Assembly: GCA_026315105.1 (NCBI GenBank)
Contig: CM048755.1
Span: 210,478,333-210,542,332 of the forward strand
Length of the DNA: 64,000 bases
Reading direction: 5' to 3'
DNA from: Locusta migratoria
Taxonomy: Eukaryota; Arthropoda; Insecta; Orthoptera; Acrididae
Both the position numbers and the translations under genes were made by a program. Of this stretch, positions 46,329 through 57,200 are shown in pieces. Under the pieces are notes generated by a model. That model did no database searches and was not told the origin of the DNA. It saw only the letters and a list, made by a program, of their open reading frames with translations. How positions within the stretch are numbered: the first letter of the stretch is position 1; the number at the start of each line of letters is the position of its first letter.

Positions 46329-46924
46329 TTATTAGGAGAGGTGTGTCTGCCCTTCCACCCAACCTCTGAAGAATGACTGAATGTTAGTAAACAATTACAA
46401 CCAATTAGGTGGCAAGTCGGTAGTGGGGTTGAAGGGAAAACATGCACAAAACTTGGGAGCAAGTTGCTCCACAAGCATGTTGTGCGGTGTTGGCACTTGG
46501 AAACAGAAGTTAGAAGGGCAGGCAGGCAGCCGGGAGAGTTAGTCAGCGGTAGCTGCAAGACCTCATGGACATTGGGCACTAGCCATGGGATTCTGTTCTT
46601 TTGTTGTGTGGGTGATACTGAAAGATTCTTGTTTAAGCATATAGAACAATGCTAAACATAGATCGTCTCTGTATAAGACTTGGCCATATAGTGGAAGATA
46701 CCTCGTCCAGACAGTTCATTTGTTATGATCAATTCTTTTCCGAATAAATTTGTCATTGTTAAATTTTCAAAAGAGTTTATTTTAGTCACCTACCAAATCC
46801 ATTACAGTTAACCTTGGGGATTATAACATATTAGTATACCTGGGCAGCATAACTGGGCACGTATAACAGGTCTAAGAGAAGTAAAGTTAATAGTTGGGTG
46901 TCTTTACTGGGCCCCCCAGTGCTG

Positions 46925-47700
46925 CTGTAGCAGTTTTAGAGTCATTCAAAGAAAGCTTGATGCGGTGCCACACAGAATACATCCACAGATTTGTGACTGG
47001 CTGGAAGACTTCCTAAGTAATAGAATGCTGTATGTTGTTCTCGATGGTGAGCGTTCATCAGAAACGAGTGTATCGTCAGGCCTGCCCCAGGGGAGTGTGA
47101 TAGGACTGCTGTTATTTTCTACCTATATAAATGATCTGATCAACATAGTAACTAGTAATTTGCAGCTGTTTGCTGATGATGCTTAGACTAAATTTCTAGT
47201 TGGTGTGAAGACTGGCAGCTAGCTTTAAATATAAGGTGATTTGCATGAGTAGGAAAAACAATTCCATAATGTTCAAATACAGCATTAGTAGTGAACTTCT
47301 TGACGCAGTCGCATTTTTCAAATATCTAGGCATAACACTGCAGAGCGATATGAAGTGGAACGAACATTTAAGGACAGTTTTGAGTAAGGCTTCTGTTTAT
47401 TTAGATAATTTTGGGAAGGTGTACATCTATACAGGATATCGCATACAAACCACTTGTACAACCATGTCTTGAGTATTGCTTAAGTGTTTGGAACCCCCAG
47501 CCGATCAGTTTAAAGGAAGACATAAAAGCAGTTCAGAGGCACGCATCTAGGTTTGTTACTTGTAGGTTTGACCAATAAGCGAGTGTCACGCAAATGCTCT
47601 GGGAACTCGCTGCAGGAAAGATGAACTTCTTTTTGAGAAATTCTGTTTAGGAAATTTAGAAAGTCGGAATTTGAAGCTGAGTGAAGAACGATCTTCCTGC
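46925..47700 (+). pseudogene. LINE fragment: RT core and C-terminal region, 5' piece
   Basis: The translated frame gives IHPQICDWLEDFLSNRMLYV, SSGLPQGSVIGLLLFSTYIN and LQLFADDA (RT catalytic box near 47178). Then in shifted frames come FKYLGITLQSDMKWNEHLRT, LEYCLSVWNPQP and RHASRFVTCRFDQ. Stops appear right after FADDA. It runs to about 47700, where the LINE at 47700-52090 interrupts it; its 3' end continues at 52091-52262. Confidence 0.7.
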
Positions 47701-47854
47701 CAACAACTATTAGTTGTTGTTGTTACTTGAGTTTGTAGAGACTGAGGTTTGTTGATTGCTGTAGTTAAGAGGTACTTCCTAGTTCTTTTGTAGAAACGTA
47801 ACTTAATAACGTAGACATCTAGTTTTTCTTAACAAATAATTGTGAAATTTTACC

Positions 47855-48880
47855 ATGAGTGAAAAGTGTGGGCTCTGTCGTAGGGTCGTGCGTAGTGGGC
47901 TGCAGTGTGGGATTTGTAGTAAGTATTTTCATGGGGGGGGGGGGGGGGAGTGCAGTGGGGAAGCCAGTGGGCATTGTGGTGAGGTTCTCTCCTGGAACTG
48001 TAGAATTTGCAGCAGGAATAAGAGGATAGAGGAGCAGGAGCGTTTGATCTGCGCCCTTCAGGTGCAGTTGAAAAACGCTGAGGAGGAACTAGGTAGGTTG
48101 AGGAGGGGAAGGGGGGCTGGGGAATGGGAACTGGCAGTTGGCAAGAAGGTAGCTAGGAGAAGGTATTCAGATAGCTTTACATTGCAAGTTGCAAATAGGT
48201 TTGACCAACTGTCAGAGTTGAGTGGAGATGAACCTGCTGCAAGTGTAGGAAGTACGCAGCAGACCTCAGCTGTTAGGAAGCCGAAATTTGTAGAGAGGGC
48301 TCTTAGGAAAAAGAAGGTTCTGCTGCTAGGCAGTTCTCATGGCAGAGGTGTTGGCCAACAGTTGCAGGAAGTACTTGGGAGTGAGTACCAGGTCACCAGC
48401 ATAGTGAAGCCTAGTGCAGGGTTAGCTCAGGTCACTTGTAACTTAGGGGACTTATGTAGGAATTTCTCAAAAGAGGATGAGGTAGTTATAGTGGGTGGGG
48501 CCGGGAATAGTATTGATAGGGACGGGGAATATGATATAGGTGGTGATCTGGAAAGGATAGCAACTCAAACTGGTGGCACGAATGTGCATTTCGTGCAGCT
48601 GTTTCAGCGTCATGATAGGCCTTGTCTTAATACGGCTGTCAGCCGTGTTAACATGGGGCTTGAGAAGGTGCTGACGACGGAGGGCATGGATCACATTGCA
48701 GTGGTGCCAGTTGAGACTATCAAAAGGTCGGATTTTACTAGACACGGCCTGCACCTCAATAGGCATGGGAAGGGGAGGTTGGCAAAGCTCATAGGTGACA
48801 GTGTAGTAGGGGGTGGGGGTGTCACTCATGGAAAAATTCCTGTAGTAGTTGGTGTTAGGGCTGCACCTTTTTTAGACTGA
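47855..48880 (+). CDS. LINE ORF1 protein: PHD-like zinc finger, coiled coil, SGNH esterase
   Basis: The frame is an open 341 codons with start context ACCATGAGTG. Residues 5-52 hold Cys/His pairs in PHD-like order (CGLCRRVVRSGLQCGIC, then FH, and SWNCRIC); a poly-G run at about 47935-47948 codes for a Gly stretch inside it and may hide an indel. Residues 57-85 form a coiled coil (EEQERLICALQVQLKNAEEE). Residues 150-330 form an SGNH/GDSL-type esterase: VLLLGSSHGRGVGQQ (Ser block), VVIVGGAGNSID (Gly/Asn blocks) and SDFTRHGLHLNRHGKGR (Asp/His block). CR1-type LINEs carry such ORF1 proteins; they help form the retrotransposition particle. It differs from the ORF1 at 20619-22100, which has no zinc finger. 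Confidence 0.75.
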   Translation: MSEKCGLCRRVVRSGLQCGICSKYFHGGGGGECSGEASGHCGEVLSWNCRICSRNKRIEEQERLICALQVQLKNAEEELGRLRRGRGAGEWELAVGKKVARRRYSDSFTLQVANRFDQLSELSGDEPAASVGSTQQTSAVRKPKFVERALRKKKVLLLGSSHGRGVGQQLQEVLGSEYQVTSIVKPSAGLAQVTCNLGDLCRNFSKEDEVVIVGGAGNSIDRDGEYDIGGDLERIATQTGGTNVHFVQLFQRHDRPCLNTAVSRVNMGLEKVLTTEGMDHIAVVPVETIKRSDFTRHGLHLNRHGKGRLAKLIGDSVVGGGGVTHGKIPVVVGVRAAPFLD

Positions 48881-48903
48881 AGACAGCTGATAGGTATTCC
48901 TGC

Positions 48904-51896
48904 TTGAAGGAAGTCCCTCTAGGAAAGGAACCACCTTTGACAAAGTCTAAGAATATAATTAATAAGGGAATTACTGTTTTTCATCAAAATATACAGGGTA
49001 TCAGAGATAAAGTTAATGAACTGCTTATTGATACTGATTCTGACATTATTGGTATTTCAGAGCACTTTTTAAGTGGTGTGACAATTCAGAGACTTCCTTT
49101 GCCAGGATACAGGTTGGCTGCCTTCTACTCTAGGAGTTCCTTGCAGTGTGGGGGAGTGGCCATGATGTAAAAAACGATTTTTCATCGGAGTCAATCGATT
49201 TTTCTAAACACTGCACAGAACAGATATTTGAATGTTGTGCAGGAGTTGTTAATGTTAATGGAACTAAACTAGTAATAGTTGTTATTTATAGATCCCCTGA
49301 CTCAGATTTTAAAATGTTTCTGCCCAAGCTGGAATTGGTTCTGGGTTCACTGTATAGGAAGTATAAAAATTTAATTGTGTGTGGAGATTTCAACATTAAT
49401 TGTGTAGGTGATAGCTCAAGGAAAAGTCAGCTGTTAGATCTATTTAATTCCTATAACACTATGCAAACAGTATTTTTTCCAACGAGAGTGCAAGGTAATA
49501 GCAGTTCTACCATTGACAATATTTTGTTCATTCTTCATTATTAGAGGGGCACTCTGTCAGCAGAATAGTAAATGGCCTATCAGACCACGATGCCCAACTT
49601 TTAATTCTAAAAAGTATTTGTTCTCAAACAAATGTTAAACATAAATATCAACTACTCAGAAAAGTTAATCCTGTTGCAATTGAGACCTTTTGAAGCTTAA
49701 TTAAGGAACAAGAATGGCAGGATGTTTATAGTGCCGATAATGCAGATGATAAATATAATGCTTTTCTGAACACATTTCTTATGCTGTTTGAAAGTTGCAT
49801 TCCGCTGGAACAATCAAAACAGGGTACTTCCAATAACAGAGAGCCAGGGTGGCTGACAAAGGGGATAAGAGTATCATGTAGAACTAAGTTGTATCAAAAT
49901 GTTAGATGATGATGATGATGATTGGTGTTTTAGGGCGCTCAACAGCGAGGTTATCAGCGCCCGAAAATGTTAGAATGTTAGAAGCAGTCAGAATGAAGAT
50001 GCAGTAGCTCATTACAAACAGTACTGTAAGGTTCTGAAAAATGTCATTAAGAATGCAAAAAGTATGTGGTATGCAAAAAGAATAGCAAACTCTTGGGATA
50101 AAATTAAAACTATCTGGTTAGTCATGAAGGAAGTGTCAGGTCAGCAGCAGCAGGTAGAAGATATAACGTCAGTGCGTAGTAGGAATGTTTCTGTTACTGA
50201 CAAGTTAGATATATGTGCAATATTCAATAATCACTTTCTGAATATAGTAGGGGAACTAAACAAAACTCTAGTTTCTACAGGTAATCATATAACGTTTTTA
50301 GAAAATGCCTTTCCGAGGCTGTTACCTGAAATGGTCCTTCATGATACTTCCATAGGTGGGATTGAGTCAATAATTAAATCACTAAAGACTAAGGACTCTT
50401 GTGGAAATGATGGGGTATCTAGCAGAATTCTAAAGTACTGTTCTCCATATGTTAGCCCATTACTAAACCATATTTGTAATTTTTCTTTTCAGAATGGTCA
50501 GTTTCCTAACAGATTAAAGTACTCAGTAGTGAAACCACTTTATAAAAAAGGAGAAAGGGATAATGTAGATAACTATAGACCTATTTCTATGCCATCAGTT
50601 TTTTCTAAAGTTATTGAAAAGGCTGTATTTTCAAGATTGATCATTTCAGTTCACATAATTTATTGTCAAACGTGCAGTTTGGTTTTAGAAGTGGTTTAAC
50701 GACTGAAAATGCTATAGTTTTGTTTCTCTGTGAGGCACTTGATGGGTTAAATAAGAGGCTACAGACATTAGGCATCTTCTTTGATTTAACAAAAGCGTTT
50801 GATTGTGTTGATCACAAAATATTGTTGCAGAAGTTGGAACATTACGGAATACGGGGAGTAGCCCACAACTGGTTCACCTCTTACTTTAATAATAGACAAC
50901 AGAAGGTAATTCTCCGCAGTGTAGAAAATAGCTATGACGTGCAATCCCAATGGGGCACAATTAAGTATGGTGTGCCCCAGGGGTCTGTTTTGGGACCATT
51001 GCTGTTTCTTATTTATATAAATGATATGCCTTCGAGTATAACAGGTGACTGTAAAATATTTTTGTTTGCTGATGATACCAGCTTGGTAGTGAAGGATGTT
51101 GCTTGTAATATTGTCGCAGTATCAAATAATGCATTTCAAGAAATAAGTTCATGGCTTGTAGAAAACAGGTTAATGTTAAATCACAGTAAAACTCAGTTTT
51201 TACAATTTCTAAACACATAATTTGACGAAAGCTGACATTCTGATTACACATAATGGGCATGTGATAAGTGAGACTGAACAGTTCAAATTTCTAGGTGTTC
51301 ATATAGACAGTAAGCCGTCATGGAAAGCCCATGTTCAGAATCTTGTTCCATAACTAAATTCTGCTATATTTACCATTAGAACAATATCTGAGATAAGTGA
51401 TTTTTCAACACGAAAAGTAGTCTATTACGCTTACTTTCACTCACTTATGACATACGGCATTGTTTTTTGGGGTAACTCGCCTGATGCAAAAAGGATATTT
51501 CTGGCTCAAAAACGGGCGGTTCGAGCAATATGTGGTGTAAGTTCGCGAATGTCATGTCGACCCCTTTTCAGTAGTCTGAGAATTTTGACTCTGGCATCAC
51601 AATACGTTTTTTCTTTAATGTCGTTTGTGGTTAATAATATCAGCTTATTCCCACGAGTTAGTGGCTTTCACTCGGTGAATACTAGACAGAAGTCGAATCT
51701 GCATTTGCATCACACCACCTTAACACTTGTGCAGAATGGGGTACAATATTCTGCGGCATCCATTTTCAATAAGCTGCCACAAGAACTAAAGAATCTTAGC
51801 ACTAACCCACATGCTTTGAAATCTAAATTGAAGAGTTACCTCATGGCTCACTCCTTTTATTCTGTCAAGGAACTCCTACAAAAGTTAAACAATTAA
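48904..51896 (+). pseudogene. LINE ORF2: endonuclease and reverse transcriptase, frameshifted
   Basis: ORF2 starts about 20 bp after ORF1. Endonuclease: ITVFHQNIQGIRDKVNEL, IIGISEHFLSG, VVIYRSPDSDFKMFL and LIVCGDFNINCVGD, then STIDNIL and LSDHDAQLL (catalytic SDH near 49578). RT: NDGVSSRILK, VVKPLYKKGERDNVDNYRPI, IFFDLTKAFDCVDHKILLQK, YGVPQGSVLGPLLFLIYIND and LFADDTSLVV (about 51062-51090). The C-terminus ends KSYLMAHSFYSVKELLQK at 51896. Frameshifts lie near 49160, 49540 and 50665, with stops near 51220 and 51352. A 57-bp insertion at 49907-49963 also breaks the frame. All catalytic motifs are still readable. Confidence 0.85.
49907..49963 (-). mobile_element. 57-bp LINE/SINE 3'-end insertion with perfect 11-bp duplication
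   Basis: AAAATGTTAGA occurs at 49896-49906 and 49964-49974. The insert in minus sense is just the hairpin GGGCGCT..AGCGCCC (loop GATAACCTCGCTGTTG), then TAAAACACCAATCATCATCA as tail. It is therefore an extremely 5'-truncated retroposon. Confidence 0.85.
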
Positions 51897-52090
51897 GCTA
51901 ATTCATTTTTTCCTTTATTGATTCTTTTCACTTTGTCTTAAGATTGCCGTGTGCAAAGGACTACTTAAAAATTTTCTATTACCATTCTTGTGTAACAATT
52001 AATGTATTGACTTGTTCCATGACCATGGAGTCTCACTCCTCAATTGGGTCCTATGGAACAGAAAAACCAATAAATAAAAAAAACAAAACT

Positions 52091-52262
52091 TGTTACATTT
52101 CGCATAATGATCACAAAGATAACAGAAATTAGGGCTCATATGGAGGCATATAGGCTTCCTTTTTTCCTTGTTCTATTTGGGAGTGGAATAGGAAAGGAAA
52201 TCCCTAGTGCGGTACAGTGTACCCTCTGCCACACACCTTACGGTGAATTGTGGAGTATGTGT
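52091..52262 (+). pseudogene. LINE fragment: 3' piece of the copy at 46925-47700
   Basis: It contains TACATTTCGCATAATGATCA, then ATAGGCTTCCTTTTTTCCTT and CCCTCTGCCACACACCTTAC, ending GTATGTGTGTAGCTGTAG. This has the layout of the 3' end of the same LINE type, and resumes where the 5' piece stops at about 47700. Confidence 0.6.
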
Positions 52263-52823
52263 GTAGCTGTAGCCAGAAAGTGTCCCTCTCAATTAATTCA
52301 ATGGCTAAAATTCCTTGTTATGAATGATGTCCCTAAATCCCTTGCAATCATCATGTTTGGGAAACAACGGTGTGGTTTCATAGGCTATTAGTTGCCTGGG
52401 CCTCTTGCCTTAACATGTTGTCTTACAGGACAATGTTATCTACACTATCTTGAAACTGAGCTTCCACCATTATTGAAAGAGATTCCTTTGGCTACAATAA
52501 GGCTAATGTTCTTCCAGCATGACAGAGTCCTTCACATTCTAGTCACCAAGTGACACATCATCTAAAACTAACAACCTCAGAAGAGCTATACATTGTGTTA
52601 TCAAAGGAAATTAAAAGAGCATTGAAGTTTCTGATGGAATTTTTGAAAATCAATTTTGAATGTCCTAATTTGTTTACGCTGCAAGTTTGTTTGAGTTACA
52701 TACTAACAGCTGTATCTCTGCACTCAATACAAATTGGACAAGTTATATGTATGACATTTTTATTGCAATTTATTTAAATATCACCATCTAAAATATTAAC
52801 TATTCTTTCTGAAACACCCTGTA

Positions 52824-53080
52824 TTGCTTCTTCTTAACTATATCTTACAAAGAAGACTATGTAGGCCTACGATATTAATTAGAAAGATTAGTGCCCACAA
52901 TGAGGCTTGCCAACAATTGTTTTTCCAGTGAACCAAGCACAAAAGGAAAAGCAAAATGTTACAGTAGTATACGAAGTACATTCCACCACACACTGTGAGG
53001 TAGTATGCAGAGGTTCCATAACAGTTGCAGAGCAGATTAGTCACCACTTGTGTGATTTACTCGCCTGAATGATTTTTAGA
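52824..53080. other. No gene seen
   Basis: Short stretch between two mobile elements. Confidence 0.4.
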
Positions 53081-53090
53081 TGATCTTTCA

Positions 53091-53566
53091 GTTAAATTGC
53101 AGTTCGTGTGTACGCCACTGGTGCTTGATTGGCATATGTTGCCAACAGCGCAATGAATAACAGAAGGAGAAGTTCGTCATTGCTACCAGAAAAGTACATC
53201 AAGTATAGGTCACTACATGGGTGTAACTGTTTTATGTAATTTAAATTGACCATATTTATTAACTAATAGTTTTTATTTCTTGTTAATTAAAAGAGACATT
53301 TCAGCTAAAACTATGTAATTAAAGTGTTACACCCACATAGTTAATGGTTCTAAATGTACTTTTCTCCACTGATGAAACTATAATTTTTCTATGAATATGT
53401 CACGATACTGCAATAGGCCTATGTTGATCATAAAAACATTTACAGCCACTATGCTCATTAGTTTAAAAAAAAAAAAAAAAAAACAAACAACAACCAAAGT
53501 GTAAAAGCGCCGTTGACAGCAGCTACATGTCAAGCACAGTTGGATATGCATAAACTGCAATTTAAC
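53091..53566. mobile_element. Mutator-like MITE, 476 bp
   Basis: A perfect 10-bp direct repeat TGATCTTTCA (53081-53090, 53567-53576) flanks the element. The ends GTTAAATTGCAGTT and AACTGCAATTTAAC are inverted. The arms continue imperfectly (TGTGCTTGA / TGGTGCTTGA). A second inner palindrome includes TACACCCACATAGTT / TACATGGGTGTAACTG. A 9-10-bp duplication is typical of Mutator-like elements. No transposase. Confidence 0.75.
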
Positions 53567-53576
53567 TGATCTTTCA

Positions 53577-55059
53577 CATTTGTTTTGGCAAACACTGGGC
53601 TGGTCTCAAAGCTTCACTTCATAAAATATAATAGACAAACTGTTTTATAGTATTTAAACATCAAATGACATTTAGATAATTCACAGGCAGATAACACAAG
53701 ACATCTCTCTTTAAAATTAACCAACAACTATTATGGCAAAAGTTAAAATCAAATCAAATCACACATACAGTGAAAACCTGTGACAAGAGAAGGCTAGGAA
53801 AGATATACTGCAAATTTAAATGGTAAATCTGTTTTTCCCTTGTCATCCACACCTATTGAGGTCACATACAAAAACAGTGTTACCTAATTGCTGACATTTG
53901 AAAACGCTTATTACATTTGATATAAAAGATTCCATTTTATATCATATGAGCCAAGTAAGTAACAGACATGTAACATTTTCTTGAAGACTGTGAATGCGAA
54001 ATATTCCACAGCACAAGAGTTACTATATGTCAAGAAGTTACTGTTGATACTGTAATTTCACTGTAACATGCGACATTGATTACAGGCAAATTTGATGTCT
54101 GCATTCTACAAATCAAAAACAAAGCAAGAGAAGTCAATCTTCGTCCGAGGTACATTTATTTACATAACAAAACAAAAGAGATTTACAACTGACACACCTT
54201 CAAATTATGTAACAGTACAAACAAAAGTTATAGACCTAATCAATAAAAATAACAACAGCTATTGAATGTTTTCAGTATTATGCAGTAATTATTTCATATC
54301 TAGGGCTATTTATCACAAACACGCTTTATTAGTGCTCTTCAGACACTGAAGCAAGAAATGGGCAATAACAAGGCAGCTTCTATGTTAAATTCTGGATTAA
54401 AAATTACAATCCATACCACACACAAAACATAATTTACTTCACTATTTTAATTGGCCTTTTATGAGAATTACTACCGCATCTACAGGGAGGTCCTTGACAT
54501 CAGTATCCTCCAAAATATCACACATGTATATTAACTTATGGGGGAATTATGAAGTCTTTAATATATTACACCGTTTCAGCTTGGAGTGACATAGAGATGA
54601 CATTAAATGATTCAAAACGGTAAACTGACAAAAGTTTTCACCACTCATGAAAACCTAAACCCTTCATTACAAGGTATACACTGTACTGTCAAAACGTCTA
54701 GGAACATTTTCAATCATCCATACCTATTGTTAAAAAACACTGTAATTTAACAGTTTTTTCCAAAAACATAATTCTTACACATTCAAGACTGTAGAAAAAG
54801 ACGATGTGTGTGCACTTGTACAACTTTCACTGCGTATTATATAGAATAATTTTAGAAATGTCAAGTATGAGCAGATTAATGTAAATATACCATTTATACA
54901 TTTAATAAGTAAACGGGCTGACAAAGTAACTTGCACGTAGGAATGCTGAGTGGTTAATAAAGAATCTGACTCTGCATGTTCCATGTACCGACTTCTGACA
55001 ATTACCGTGAGTTGAATTAAAAATCGTAGATTATTTCACAAACAAGGAAAAATACTTAC
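53577..55059. other. AT-rich, no gene or element recognised
   Basis: No coding signal or repeat was recognised. If the donor at 55060 belongs to the FBXO30-like gene, this is the start of its first intron. Confidence 0.4.
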
Positions 55060-55185
55060 AGGAATTCCAAGATAATTTATTCTTCAGCGTCACTCATATT
55101 GTTAACATGGTACTCTCTCCAGCATGGGAAATGAGGAAGACTAGTTCAAACACGACCGGCTGCTGCTCTTGAGAAAAAACTGACA
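55060..55185 (-). other. Possible 5' untranslated exon
   Basis: On the minus strand AATTCCT|GTAAGTATT is a near-ideal splice donor. Just upstream lies a less AT-rich stretch (CAAGAGCAGCAGCCGGTCGT) with only very short open frames (ATGAGTGACGCTGAAGAATAA is one, split here by a stop at its end). It could be the first, non-coding exon of the FBXO30-like gene, whose first coding exon starts with an acceptor at 31794. It may instead belong to another transcript. The transcription start is unknown. Confidence 0.25.
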
Positions 55186-57200
55186 GTTCGTTTGAACACT
55201 TCCACCTAATAATATCAAACTGCATCGCAGTGACCATGATTGAAAGTTAGCTGCTCAACATTTATTTATATGGAATCTATCTGACACAAATAACAAAATA
55301 CACAAACATAACATTCAATAATTCAGTCCGTCAATTGTAAAACACACACATACAACTCTGGTTATCGGCAAAGATATTGCAAAACATTCCAAATTATAAG
55401 CCTCCTTGCTCTTTCTTGTAAAAAGATGTGGGACACATTTTGGACGGAATTAATTGGTTTAGCATCCGCCTTCAGAACATATTTAGTTTAGTGCTCTGAT
55501 CGATGTAATTAAGTGCTACGGGTTAATTTCTGCTTGATGTTCAGTGGTATAGTGAGCCTACCTCCGGACTCATACAACAGGAAACCGAGGCCTATCAAAA
55601 GCATTTCACTTACTGCCAAGATTATTATCTCTTCAATGAAAATTTTAATGTTTTGTGACATAGTTCATATCCAATAGGACCACAACAGTTAAGGAAGGTG
55701 AAAGAAAGACTAGAAGTTGAATTTAATCAAACCCGTTTTCACATATGCTACTAAAGATGCACCACAGGTAGTAGCATACTACTACAGTCTAATATTTGGT
55801 ATTACATTTGCCCCACAGTTGTACGAAAGGAAGTTGAATCTCGGCTGTGTGTCTGTGGTGTGAACATATCGTTTCAGACGCAACTTTCATCATGGTACAA
55901 AGATGTTGTAATTGATTGCGCCAGTAGCATCATTCGACTGGTTCATATTGACTGCACTTTGTAGTTATGACGGAATAACAGCAGTTGAGCATTGTTCAGT
56001 TTCGTTGTATTTTCATTTTCCTGCAGTAAAACAGGCTAATCAGTGGTCAGCAGGGAACCTTTAGCAGGTAATGGAACACGAACCCTATGTATCTGTTGTC
56101 TTTCTCTCTGTATATCTATCATTCTCTCTCTCTCTGTGTGTGTGTGTGTGTGTCTGTGTGTATACACTATACAGTATCTTAAAATGAATTACTTATTCCA
56201 GAATCTTGGAAAACATTTTGACGAAAAAATGATTAAACATTGTGTGAAGTCAAACAAACGATACGTCAAAAACTCCATAATACGAGAGGCCAAGAACTCT
56301 ATAAACTATGAATTGTTTGGAGAAAATAATCCCCAACCCTTTGCATTTAACTCTTTAAAACAGTTTTAATACCATAGTCTGCACTATGACATTAATATCC
56401 ATATAAAATATTTTCACAAATGAAAGCACTGTTGGAAGGAGCCGGCGATAAAAATAGTACAAAATATTTAAAATTAATTGAATTCAGTCCAATTCGTTAC
56501 CGATGTAGGCTGTAACTACTAGAAGAAGGAAGCAGTAACTCGAGTAGCAGAGTACTTATGAAATGCGATCTTGTATTTTATTATATTTATGTATTTTTAG
56601 GCTAGGTGGTTAATTTAAGGTGTTACGAATCTTCCTTTATTATTACCTTTATTGCCATTTCTACATCGGTCACAGGCCATGGCCGGACATATTGCGTCAG
56701 AACATGGCGATTATACATCAACAACCAGCGGCGTAACTATGTCAGCAAGGGCCCCACAGGAAAAATTACATTGCGGCCCTCTTTACACTAAAACGATACA
56801 GATGCAAAACTACTTCATCATCAGCTCCTTACCTAAATACTACTAAGTAAATTATTATAAGCCACACAGCAGATAATATTTAATCGTACTTTCTAATATA
56901 ATTACAACTGTGAAGTTTGTTTGTTGTGCTTTCACGGAAAAATTACTGCGTGGATTTGGATGAAATTTTCGCAGAGGGACAGAGTTGGACCTGGGTAGGA
57001 CATACAGATAAAACGACCCCATAGGATAGTTTCCGAAGTTGCTCCATACTAGGCGAATGACCTTCCAGGCAGAAGATAGTAAAAAATAAACAATGAAGAA
57101 GTATTACTCAACCACAAAAACATGGCCCCCTGCCACGAAGCAAACCGGGAACAGTCAAGACATAAGACACGACTCCCGCATCCGCGATGACAGACGACAG
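55186..57200. other. No gene recognised
   Basis: It contains a (CT)n/(TG)n microsatellite at about 56125-56157 and a short plus-strand frame at 56184-56366 (MNYLFQNLGKHFDEKMIKHC) of unknown origin. CAGCGGCGTAACTATGTCAG near 56727 resembles part of a dispersed repeat seen reversed near 61225. Confidence 0.4.

Larger units (their letters stand above)
47700..52090 (+). mobile_element. CR1-like LINE, full length or nearly so
   Basis: The order is a 5' untranslated region (about 47700-47854), ORF1 47855-48880 (open), ORF2 48904-51896 (frameshifted), and a 3' end with TCCTATGGAACAGAAAAACC and an A-rich tail near 52065-52088. It interrupts an older LINE copy, so it is younger. ORF1 is still open and only a few frameshifts damage ORF2, which also points to recent activity. 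Target duplication was not resolved. Confidence 0.8.
43994..52823 (+). mobile_element. Mariner-like (IS630/Tc1) DNA transposon split by several insertions
   Basis: The left end ACACGGTGTCCCAG (43994 on) and the right end reversed TACAGGGTGTTTCAG (ending 52823) are similar inverted ends next to TA. Transposase pieces lie in one orientation. At 44825-44945, FTVLSANSHQWSEENQDTIV then SSVKVWW matches the HQWSEENP....F..NVW region. At 52370-52560, LTCCLTGQCYLHYLETELPP, LLKEIPLATIRLMFFQHD matches the LTG..Y..FL...LP.LLEDVPL..R..MWFQHDGAPAH block with the second catalytic Asp. Between them are a hAT element, a Harbinger MITE and two LINEs. That both halves belong to one copy is inferred. Confidence 0.5.

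Noticed and set aside
48467..48829. 120-codon minus-strand frame
   Set aside because: It is antisense to the open LINE ORF1 at 47855-48880 and has no recognisable domain.
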